Origin: Progne subis subis
Taxonomy: Eukaryota > Chordata > Aves > Passeriformes > Hirundinidae
Length of the DNA: 64,000 nucleotides
Direction of reading: 5' to 3'
Assembly (NCBI GenBank): GCA_022316685.1
Contig: JAKJHU010001333.1
Span: 1 to 64,000, forward strand
The position numbers were made by a program, and so were the translations under genes. The notes under the pieces are model-generated. The model was not told where the DNA came from. It ran no database searches and saw only the letters and a list, made by a program, of their open reading frames with translations. Each line of letters starts with the position of its first letter. Positions within the stretch are counted from its first letter, which is position 1. Below, piece by piece: positions 47,346-57,016 of the stretch.

Positions 47346-48403
47346 ACCCCAGGATTTTGGGAGTAGCTCCAGGTGTCCCCAGTCCCTCTCCAGCTCTCCT
47401 GGAGCCCCTTCACGCCCTGCAAGGGGCTCTGAGCTCTCCCTGCATGCTTCCCTTCTCCAGGGGAACATTCCCAGCTCTCCCAGCCCGGCTCCAGAGGGGC
47501 TCCAGTTCCTCTGGGCTCGCCCCAGCAGCTCCCATCCTGCAGCTGGGCTCTCACCTGAGCGGGGCCCAGGGGCAGAATCCCCCCGCAGCCGCTGCCCACG
47601 CTGGGGCTCAGCCCAGGGCACCTTTGGCCTCATGTCCAGCCTCTCACCCACCCGCACGGTGCCCATGGCGGGAGCTGTGCAGGTGACATCATTGACACCA
47701 AATAAACCATCTCGCCCGGTTTCTGTTATTTTTTAACTTGGTCCTGGTCACTCTCAGTTATCATTTTTGAGAATCGCATTTCTTTGGCAAGGCGAGGGCT
47801 GGCAGAGCCGTGCAGGAGCAAACAAAAAAGGATGAAAACCTGCAGAAATCAGCCGTGGGAAAAGGGTTCCAGCAACTCTGTGATGCTTTGGGGGAATTTC
47901 AGCCTTTGGCACTGGTTAAAGGTGCATCTAGGGTGGCTCAATTATGCTGGGCTGGGGTCTCTGGGGGTCCCAGCCTCATCCCAGGGGTACCCAGGCAGCT
48001 CCCTCAGCATTCCTGTCAGGATAGCTGCTCTGGAGCAGGGCAATCCCCTCCTGGCTGGAGAATTCACTGAGGACAGGGACAGGAGCTTGGGAAGGGGCTT
48101 CAAAGTCAGGAAAGTGGGCAAATGGGTGGATCCTCAGAATTTCAGAATCGTCCCACCCTGGAGAGGGAATCCTCCAGGATTCTGTTGTTCTCGGGGCTGT
48201 TTCCCTTAGAGACATGGAATTCTATGGAATTCTATGGCATCTGTCATCATGCTGGTGTCAGAGGAGCTCACAGCCCCAGCCAGGGGAGCGCATTTCTGCC
48301 TGGCTGCTGCCCTTGGACACAGCTGGACGGGGCTTGGAGCACCCCTGGACAGTGGCAGGTGTCCCTGCCACGGCAGGGCTGGCACTGCCTGGGCTTTAAG
48401 GTC
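47346..48403. other. Host DNA present only in the right arm
   Basis: Unique-looking sequence. A poly(A)-type AATAAA lies near 47701. Frames such as 47267-47686 are GC-driven. No supported gene. Confidence 0.3.
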
Positions 48404-48408
48404 CCTTC

Positions 48409-49375
48409 TGTAAGAGTCGCTCTGAAGTTCCCCTCATTTGCCTCACGATCATTGCGAGGACCCCGAGGACCCCCCCTGCAGTTCTGGCCTGCTCGAGGTG
48501 GATGCTTGCCAATCGTCTGCAGGTGCATTTTTCCTGTGTCACCACGCCACGGTACACTGGCTTTGAGCAGTGTAATGGCAGTTTCTGTGCCTGAAGATTG
48601 CACCCGCTTCACGCTCCCTGCTTCACGACAATAGCCTATGAATTTCCCCACCTCTTGGCCAAGTGAACTTTCTGGGGTAACTCTGGTGGTCCCCCACGGA
48701 AAATCCCTTTTGAGGGTTAAGTTCTCCTGTAGAATTTTTTCCGTCCCCCATGAGTTGCTAGGAGACTTTTAAGTACTGATAGTTAAGGGGTGCTTAACCT
48801 GACAAAAGTAGTTGATCACTTGGTTTTGGGGGAGGGAGGAGGCTCCCGGGAGAGCTGAGGTGTCGATTCACTGCTCTCAGTCTTCCGGGGAGCACGGATC
48901 GGGCGACTGCTGGCTGCCTGGAGTCCACAGTTAACGGAGGAGTTTGGTCCTGGGAATTCTACCATCTGTTGGAGTGCCCAGGAATTCGGAGTTTCTTCGC
49001 TGTCCTGCTGGATTCTGGGTCAACCCGGGTCAAGCCGCTGCGGGTTCTCCAGCACTGCCCACTTCACCTGCCAGGACACCCCCCTGCCTGCCGAGGACAA
49101 TCCACCCCTTGCAGCCATCAGCGCGGAGTTTCCACCCTTTGCCCTCGGGGTTCTTGGTTCTGTTTTACTGTTATTATAAGTGCTGTTGTTGTTTGTCTGT
49201 CCTGTTATATTTACTAGTAAAGGACTGTTATTCCTTTTCCCCATAGCTCTGACTGGAAAGTTTATTTTTTTTAATCTTCCAAATTATAATAACACGGAGG
49301 GAAGGATTTAAATTCCTCATTTCCTAGAGAGGCCTGCCTCTCCTTAGCAGACAACTGTCTTTTCAAACCAAGACA
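48409..49375 (+). repeat. 5' LTR, avian ERVL-like type (right)
   Basis: 967 bp candidate from TGTAAGAGTCGC to AACCAAGACA. The end region (GGACTGTTATTCC... TTAGCAGACAACTGTC) has the layout of common bird LTRs. The inner end is supported by the primer site 5 bases later. The outer end is supported by TG and the CCTTC flank but is less certain. Confidence 0.65.
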
Positions 49376-49380
49376 GAATT

Positions 49381-49400
49381 TGGGCTCCAATTCGTGGGGC
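49381..49400 (+). other. Degenerate Lys-type primer binding site
   Basis: Begins TGGGCTCCAA and ends CGTGGGGC. Allowing small indels it resembles a lysine-tRNA primer site. Confidence 0.45.
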
Positions 49401-49802
49401 ATGAGGGCATTGAGAGAAAAAGGAATAACAGTTCTTAAGTGCCTACATTGTTGTGTACTGGATATCATGTGGTCTGCCTTTGTCTGGTTCGGGTAGCATG
49501 TGGGTGTGGCCGTATTCCTCCCATTTGCAGGCCCTTTCTAAACATGGGCCCTGTAACTAAGGTTACTGTGGCTGTCATCCAGTTTGCTATATGGGTTAAT
49601 GAAGTGAGGAAATCGTGGATTTTTAATTTCCTCTGGAAGGCAGGCACATGGATTCAGGGCTATCATACACTGACTGTGTGTTTTTGGAGTTACTTTAACA
49701 ACGGTACCTCTACTGTGAAGAAATGACACCGGGGGAAATTTTTCCCAACCCTTCACCCAGCTCTTTGGGCCTACCCCACCAGTCTTTGAAGGGTTCAAAT
49801 CT

Positions 49803-51897
49803 TTGAATGTTAATGACATCATACAGTGGCTGGTGTTGCTGGTATGCCTGTTCTGTGTAGCATTTAGAGATAAGGGGAGACTGGACTGGGTAACCGCCCT
49901 GATACCTCCCCTAGAGAATAAGGATACTGCCCCACAGCCTGACCCTGCCCCACAGCCTGAGCCTGCCCCACAGCCTGCCTCAGGAATAAACCACCCAGAT
50001 TGGGTGAAGGAGATAGGTGAGATGCTGAGGGAGTACCTTTCCCCTGTAGTAGCCTCATTAGCCCCAGCTGCTGGGAAACCCTCCCCCTGCCCCGACAAAG
50101 GAGAGTCTGATGGTGCAGCAGCGGAACCCACAGACGTCACAACCGTCCAGGTTCCAGCTGAACCACAGGAGCAGCCACAGCCAGCAGCAGTGGCCCCTGT
50201 AGAAACAAAGAAGTACAAGGTGAAATCAGAGCACCCAGGCAACAAGGATAAGAAAGGAGGGCCCTCACAACCCGCGGGGGACTCAGAGGTTGAGATCATC
50301 ACCGAGTCCCTGACATATGAAAGTCTCCATAATCTGCAAAAAGATCTTGCACGACGGGGACGTGAGGCTTATACAGCCTGGTTAGTTCGGGTCTGGGACC
50401 TTATAGGAACAGGCGTGCAACTAGATAGTAGTGAGGCAAGGAATTTGGGACCCTTGACCCAGGACTCAGGTGTGAATCAGGTATTCGTAAGGGAGCCAGG
50501 GCCCCTTTCCCTTTGGGAGCGGTGTGGTGGTTTTAGGCAGATTTTGGGAGAAACCCTCCCAAGGGGCCCCCCTCCCCTCCCCCAACCGGTTCGGGAAAAG
50601 ACTTCCTCAGAGAGAAGTGGAAAAAACCTGTTTATTAAACAGGCAAAGCACTCCCAGCACAATACCCGATGACAAGAGCTTTGTGCTGCTTACGGAGGGA
50701 TAACAAACTTAAAGAAAGTCTCCTCTTGAAGATTGTCACTGTGCTCCACCGCTCCGTCTCCACTGGCATTGGGAGAAAAGGAGATGTGCAGGGCTGGTCT
50801 TGGTGGGGTGGGTCCCCTGTGGAGGCCCCCGGTGCTTCCCAGGTCCTTAGTCCGGAGAGGTTGGAACAGTTCTGAGGAGAAGGCAAAAAAAGAAAAAAGG
50901 AAGGAAAAAAAGAAAGAAAAAGAAAAAAAAGTAAAAAGCTTCAGCTATTCTACAGTGTCTAACTACGCTAGCACTAAACTAACTAACTGCCGGGGAAAAA
51001 AAACAACAGAGCTTCTTTCCTCTTGCCGAGTTCCAACTCCCCCACTCAAGGTCACTCCGATGAGCAGAGTTTTCCTGGGGAAAAACAAACGCGCTTGCCC
51101 TCCCCTCTGCACCCAACAGACGATTGGGGATACACAGTCACCCCAGGGACAAGCGGCTTTTAATGAGTGTAAGGGAGAGGTTTGTCCACAGAGACAGAAT
51201 GCAGGAGCACCATCACAGAATGCGCTGGAAGACCCTTGAGGAAGGGATCCAACAGCTGAGAGAAGTGGTGGTATTGGAGGTACTCTTTGGGAGGGGTGGA
51301 CAGCATGATAATGACCCCGACAAAGTCAGGTGCACAGGGCAAATGCTGTGGAATCTGGCAACTCTAGGATCTCAATACGCCACATTCATTGCAACAATTA
51401 ATGCTGATAACAACCGAGAGACAGTGGGTTCTGTGGCCAACAAGCTTAGAAATTATGAGAGCATGATCAGTGGCCCAATGCAGGCTCAGGTCTCTGCCAT
51501 GGTTAAGGAACTCAGAGAGGAGATAAGGGAGGTGAGGGAGGAGATGAGGAGGAACAGTTCCCGTGTGGCACCGGTGCGAGTTACAGGCCCCAGAGTCAGA
51601 GCTCAACAGCCCCCAGCTAGAGAGAGAGGGTACACCCCACGAGCTGACCTGTGGTTCTTTCTGAGTGACCATGGGGAAGACATGGGAAGGTGGCATGGGA
51701 AACCCACTTCTGCCCTGGCGGCACGGGTGCGTGAGCTCAAGGAGAGAAACACTAACCGAGGGGGTTCCACTAAGATGAAGGTAGCCTCAACCTCACATGA
51801 CCAAGCTGCCAGGTATTATAGAAGTGAGGATATGTCAGATCCCTGTGAAGGAACCTCTACCATGTATGCCCAGGAAGGGAATAATGACCAGTGCTAG
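49803..51897 (+). pseudogene. ERVL-like gag (right type), split by a solo LTR
   Basis: The N-terminal part (49803-50517) starts MNVNDIIQWLVLLV, a hydrophobic start, followed by a PQPEPAPQP repeat, an acidic/Lys linker and a capsid-proximal AYTAWLVRVWDLIGTG segment. The frame reaches LSLWERC at the LTR insertion and resumes after 51156 with LEEGIQQLREVVVLEV, MLWNLATLGSQYATF and a Glu/Arg coiled-coil-like REEIREVREEMRR. The two halves without the LTR are largely open, so this gag was better preserved than the left one before the LTR entered. Confidence 0.75.
50523..51151 (-). mobile_element. Solo LTR inserted in gag
   Basis: 629 bp from TGTGGTGG to CAGGGACA, flanked by the 5-bp direct repeat AGCGG (50518-50522 and 51152-51156). 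It is related to the LTRs of the left provirus (shared ACGATTGGGGATACA and GTGGAAAAAACC words) but diverged. Orientation is minus, opposite to the host provirus. A 5-bp duplication fits ERVL-type integration. Confidence 0.88.
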
Positions 51898-51929
51898 AGG
51901 GGCCCTGCCTCTAGCCAGGGAGAGGCATG

Positions 51930-52320
51930 GGAAAACCGGATCTATTGGACGGTGTGGATTCGATGGCCTGGCACATCAGAGCCACAGAAATACGAAGCTT
52001 TAGTTGATACTGGTTCGCAGTGTACACTGATACCATCGGAATATGTGGGGACAGAACCTATTTCCATTGCCGGGGTGACGGGGGGATCACAGGAATTGAC
52101 TCTGTTGAAGGTGAGGTGAGCCTGACCGGGAAGGAGTGGCAGAAACATCCAATTGTGACTGGCTCAGGGGCCCCGTGTATTTTGGGCATAGACTTCCTCC
52201 GGAATGGTATTACAAAGACTCTAAAGGACTCAGGTGGGCTTTTGGAATAGCAGCTGTAGAGGCAGAGGGCATTAAGAAATTGAATGGCTGCCTGGACTGT
52301 CGGAGAACCCATCTGCAGTA
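51930..52320 (+). pseudogene. ERVL-like protease (right)
   Basis: ALVDTGSQCTLIP active-site motif near 52000, then SIAGVTGGSQ. A frame change follows near 52115, and the domain end (APCILGIDFL) lies in frame 52020-52250. It is diverged from 5131-5441. Confidence 0.7.
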
Positions 52321-52329
52321 GGACTCCTA

Positions 52330-53693
52330 AAGGTAGAAGAGCAACGAGTTCCAGTTGCCACCTCGACGGTGCACTGCCGACAGTATCTGACAAATCGAGA
52401 TGCCGTGATCCCCATCCACAAGATGATCCGTGAGCTGGAGAGCCAAGGGGTGGTCAGCAAAACCCACTCACCCTTCAACAGCCCCATCTGGCCTGTGCGC
52501 AAGTCTGACGGAGAATGGAGATTGACTGTGGACTACCGTGCCTTGAACGAAGTGACTCCACCATTGAGCGCTGCTGTGCCGGACATGCTGGAACTCCAGT
52601 ACGAGCTGGAGTCCAAGGCAGCAAAATGGTACGCCACATTGACATTGCTAACGCATTTTTCTCCATTCCTCTGGCTGCAGAATGCAGGCCTCAGTTTGCT
52701 TTCACCTGGAGGGGCGTGCAGTACACCTGGAACCGACTGCCCCAGGGGTGGAAACACAGCCCCACCATCTGCCATGGACTGATCCAGGCTGCACTGGAAA
52801 AGGGTGAGGCTCCGGAGCACCTACAGTATATCGATGACATCATTGTGTGGGGGAACATGGCAATGGAAGTGTTTGAGAAAGGAGAGAAGATCATCCAGAT
52901 TCTGCTGAAAGGTGGTTTCGCCATCAAGCAGAGCAAGGTCAAGGGACCTGCTCAAGAGATCCAGTTTCTAGGAATAAAATGGCATGATGGAAGGCGTCAG
53001 ATTCCCACTGAAGTCATCAACAAGATCACAGCAATGTGTCCACCAACCAACAAAAAGGAAACGCAAGCTTTCCTAGGCGTCATAGGTTTCTGGAGAATGC
53101 ACATTCCTGAGTACAGCCAGATTGTGAGCCCTCTCTACCTGGTCACCCGCAAGAAGAACGATTTCCACTGGGGCCCTGAACAGCAACAAGCCTTTGCCCA
53201 GATCAAGCAGGAGATCGCTCATGCAGTAGCCCTTGGCCCAGTCAGGACGGGACCAGATGTGAAGAACGTGCTCTACTCAGCAGCCGGGAACAATGGCCTG
53301 TCCTGGAGCCTTTGGCAGAAGGTGCCTGGGGAGACTCGGGGCCGACCACTGGGATTCTGGAGCCGAAGCTACAGAGGATCCGAAGCCAACTACACTCCAA
53401 CAGAGAAGGAAATCTTGGCCGCCTATGAAGGAGTTCAAGCCGCCTCAGAAGTAGTAGGCACTGAAACACAACTCCTGCTGGCACCTCGACTACCGGTGCT
53501 GGGGTGGATGTTTAAAGGAAAGGTTCCCTCCACCCATCATGCCACCGACGCCACGTGGAGCAAATGGATTGCCCTCATCACTCAGCGTGCCCGCATTGGA
53601 AACCCAAATCGCCCTGGGATTTTGGAAATAATTACAAACTGGCCGAAGGTGAAAACTTTGGACTCACAGATGAAGAGGAGCAGGAACAAGTGA
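52330..53693 (+). pseudogene. ERVL-like reverse transcriptase (right)
   Basis: Fingers motifs in frame 52369-52640, then, after the frameshift shared with the left arm, an open frame of 392 residues (52515-53693) holding HIDIANAFFSIPL, RLPQGWKHSPT, YIDD at 52827-52838, FLGIKW, ETQAFLG and the connection region up to NPNRPGILE. Apart from the shared shift it is well preserved. Confidence 0.85.
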
Positions 53694-54010
53694 CATGTGC
53701 CGAATAAGGTTCACCATACAAGCAACTGCCAGCAGAAGAAACACGCTATGCTCTTTTCACTGACAGTTCCTGCCACATTGTAGGGATGAACTGGAAGTGG
53801 AAAGCAGCTGTATGGAGCCCACACGACAGGTTGCACAAGCCACTGAAGGAGAAGGTGGGTCAAGCCAACTTGCTGAACTCAGAGCTGTTCAACTGGCCCT
53901 GACATTGCTGAAAGAGAGAAGTGGCCAAAGCTCTACCTCTACACTGATTCGTGGATGGTGGCCAATGCTCTGTGGGGTTGGCTAGACAGGTGGAAAAAGG
54001 CCAATTGGCA
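53694..54010 (+). pseudogene. ERVL-like RNase H (right, broken)
   Basis: Pieces FTDSSCHIV (changed from FTDGSC), SQLAELRAVQLAL and WMVANALWGW lie in different frames between 53740 and 53990. A single base is inserted or missing in each junction. Confidence 0.7.
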
Positions 54011-55066
54011 GCGTAGGGGAAAGCCAATCTGGGCTGCAGATGAGTGGAAGGACATTGCCACTCAGGTAGAGAAGCTACCTGTCAAAGTCCGTCATGTAGA
54101 TGCCCATGTCCCCAAGAGTCGGGCTAATGAGGAGCACCAAAACAACGAGCAGGTAGATCAAGCTGCAAAGATAGAGGTGTCAAAGATAGACTTAGATTGG
54201 CAACACAAGGGAGAGTTGTTCCTAGCTCGATGGGCCCATGATGCCTCGGGCCATCAGGGCAGAGATGCCACCTATGTGGGCACGAGACCGAGGGGTGGAT
54301 CTAACCATGGACAGTATTTCTCAGGTTATCCATGACTGTGAGACGTGTGCTACCATCAAACAGGCCAAGCGGGTGAAGCCCCTATGGTATGGCGGGCGAT
54401 GGTCCAAGTATAAGTACGGGGAAGCCTGGCAGATTGACTACATCACCCTTCCCCAAACCCGCCAAGGCAAGCGCTATGTGCTGACCATGGTGGAAGCCAC
54501 CACTGGATGGTTGGAGACCTACCCTGTGCCTCACGCTACTGCCCGGAACACCATCCTGGGCCTTGAAAAGCAAATCCTGTGGAGACATGGTACCCCTGAG
54601 AGGATTGAGTCCGACAACGGGACTCATTTCAAGAACAGCCTTATAAACACCTGGGCTAGAGAACATGGCATTGAGTGGGTGTACCATATTCCTTATCATG
54701 CGCCAGCAGCCGGGAAAGTTGAACGGTGCAATGGCCTGCTTAAAACCACTTTGAAGGCACTGGGTGGGGGGACTTTCAAGAACTGGGAGATTAATTTAGC
54801 AAAGGCCACCTGGTTAGTGAACACCCGAGGTTCCACCAGCCGAGCAGGCCCCCCAATCTGAGTCCCTACATAGAGTAGATGGAGAGAAAGTCCCAGTAGT
54901 ACAGGTAAGAGGTTTGTTAGGGAAGACCGTTTGGATCAATTCTGCTTCAAGTACAGAGGATCCCATCCGTGGGATTGTCTTTGCTCAGGGACCAGGCTGC
55001 ACATGGTGGGTAATGCAGAAAGATGGAACCACACGATGTGTACCCCAGGGAGATTTGATTGTTGGG
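53985..55066 (+). pseudogene. ERVL-like integrase (right)
   Basis: HHCC region in frame 53955-54335, core in frame 54238-54861 with WQIDYITL, ESDNGTHF and KVERCNG (all three catalytic residues kept). The C-terminal module GKTVWI to TWWVMQ lies in another frame (54887-55066) after a shift near 54850. Confidence 0.8.
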
Positions 55067-55618
55067 TGAGAACCGTGTGTAATTATTGCTGTGTGCTGAA
55101 TGGTACTGCCACTGTATGTAGCTGTATATTGCATGTTGTTTTTATATAGATGTATGTGTGTGTAGAGCTAGAGTATATGTCACCGAGACACACAAAGCAA
55201 TCACGTGTAGACAAGGTTATCTTTGCAATGCAGAGGTCCTTCAGATTCCAGCTCACTGCTCCGAGAGCGGAGAGAGGCGGAAGAGGAAGAGAGCCTCTTT
55301 GTTTATTCTTTACTTTTTATACATTTGTGGGTCTAGTCGAAGTTGGCCTTTTGGGGTTTCCACCCCTCAGCCTCAGTGGCCAGACCAACTGTCAGTTACA
55401 GTTGTTTTTCAGGTTAGAAATATGCAAACAAAGGACAAAGAATGAAAAACAAAGGATTTGTTTGTTACATCTTGTGGGAAAGGTAGAAAAGTGCTCTAAT
55501 ATTGTACAGGAGCTAAAAGATCTGACTCCATTATGAAATTCAAAAGGCTAATTAAAAAATTCAGAAAAACCAGGGTAACAAGTATATATTAGATTTAGTA
55601 AATTGATGATATGGGGAT
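55067..55618 (+). other. ERV 3' region without env (right)
   Basis: Mirror of 1787-2339. The 128-residue frame (55150-55536) has no envelope features. Confidence 0.55.
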
Positions 55619-55629
55619 AAGGGGAGGAA

Positions 55630-56294
55630 TGTCCTAGGGTAACTTTATGATGCTTGTATCCCCAATCGTCTGTTCTGTTTGTGCTGTATATTGAGTCCTG
55701 TGCCTTTCAGACTGGTTCTAAGAGCAAGGAGAAGCGCAGAGTTTGTTTTGAGAAAACTGCCTGACTCCTCCACATTCTTCTGCGGACGGTGTTCGGCGAG
55801 GCTTGGAGAGACTGCAGGACAGAGATTTTTTTTTTTTTTTTTTGCTTTTAGTTAGTTTCAGCTAGCAAAGGCAGAGAAGTTCCCTGGATTGTTTTTTTCC
55901 TTTTTCTTGGAACTGTTTAAACCTGCTCTGGACTGAAAACCCAGGGGAGCACTGGGGGCTGCACCTGCGGCCCACCGGGGCCTGGACCTCGGCATTTTCC
56001 AGCAGCGCCGGAGGGACTGGGACTGAGGAGAGACTGAGAGAGAGCCGAGCTCCACCCACGGCAAGGACTTTCTCAATTTGCCATCTCACTCCAGAAGGAG
56101 AGGTTTTATTGTTTCATATTATTCATCCTTTATACTTGCATGCGATTTATTTGTTTAGTAAAATAGTTTTTTCCACTTTTCTCCAATGAGGTTTTTTTTT
56201 TTTGGACTGGTTGTAGGGAAGGGCCACTTGGGTTTGCTTCCCAGGGGGATCCTATACAGGGGTTTTCCCCCAAATCTGCCTCCAAACCAGGACA
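55630..56294 (+). repeat. 3' LTR of right ERVL-like provirus
   Basis: 665 bp, TGTCCTAGG to CCAGGACA. Partner of 1115-1775. It is preceded by the polypurine tract (55619-55629) and inserted in the exon 3 equivalent of host copy A. Confidence 0.88.
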
Positions 56295-57016
56295 CCTTCA
56301 CCGAGTGTTTTGGCTGCAAAGAAAGGCAGGACAGAAGAGATCCCGTGGAGCTCCCATAGGAGATCCTCAGGCTCCCTGGGGCTGGCAAAGGAGCAGCACA
56401 AGGCACAGCCCCGGGGCACAGCCCTGGGCCAGGCCCCTTCCCTCTCTGCTCTTCTCCGTGGCTGCACAGAGCACACAGAAGGACACCCTGGCACTGCACA
56501 AGGGAAGAGCAGTGACAGCTAAATGCTCCTTCCTCCCACTGACAGCCATCCTGGGGATCACTCAGGGCTCCAGAAGGGAGTAGGGCAAGGTTTCCAGAAC
56601 CCTTCAGCCTTGAGATCATGTTAAGGGAAGTGGCACATGGGTGAGATCGTCCTGGACTGAAACTTATGATTCTCTCATAAAAGGTGTGTTGCAGACTTGC
56701 CTTCAGCCTCTGGTACTGATTTCAAACCACCATTCGCCATCATTTCCAGATAATCCATGTCACGTTCCCAATCTAGAAGGGAGCACAGATGAGAACCATT
56801 TCCATGTGTGCTGGGATCCCCCTCTGCCTTAGGGAACTGGGCACTGCCAGGGGGTCGGGGAAGGCCGTGGGAGGCCGATGTCCATGGACAGGGCCAAAGC
56901 TGCCCAGGGGCCTGGGGAGCTCTGGGCTGGCTCTGCTCACTCTGCACACTCTTTGCAGGCCCTGTGCACCATCCCTGCAGGGGTGGCTGGAGCAGCCCAG
57001 GGCCCCTGGGGCTCTC
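56295..57016 (-). pseudogene. Decayed fragment of the secreted-protein gene (copy A)
   Basis: Direct-repeat copy of 58429-59150, same orientation. The exon 2 equivalent is at 56701-56772 (72 bp, same acceptor and GCAAGT donor). The exon 3 equivalent is cut by the LTR ending at 56294. It lies immediately downstream of the last predicted exon of the complete gene and may serve as its 3' untranslated sequence. Confidence 0.7.

Larger units (their letters stand above)
48409..56294 (+). mobile_element. ERVL-like provirus, right copy, with unlike LTRs
   Basis: Plus-strand provirus: 5' LTR 48409-49375, Lys-like primer site 49381-49400, gag 49803-51897 split by a solo LTR, protease, RT, RNase H, integrase, no env, polypurine tract 55619-55629, 3' LTR 55630-56294. 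The pol and 3' parts mirror the left copy. The 5' LTR is a different, longer sequence than the 3' LTR, yet both outer flanks read CCTTC (48404-48408 and 56295-56299). The unlike ends point to recombination between related proviruses; the matching flanks may be a true target-site duplication or chance. Confidence 0.75.
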
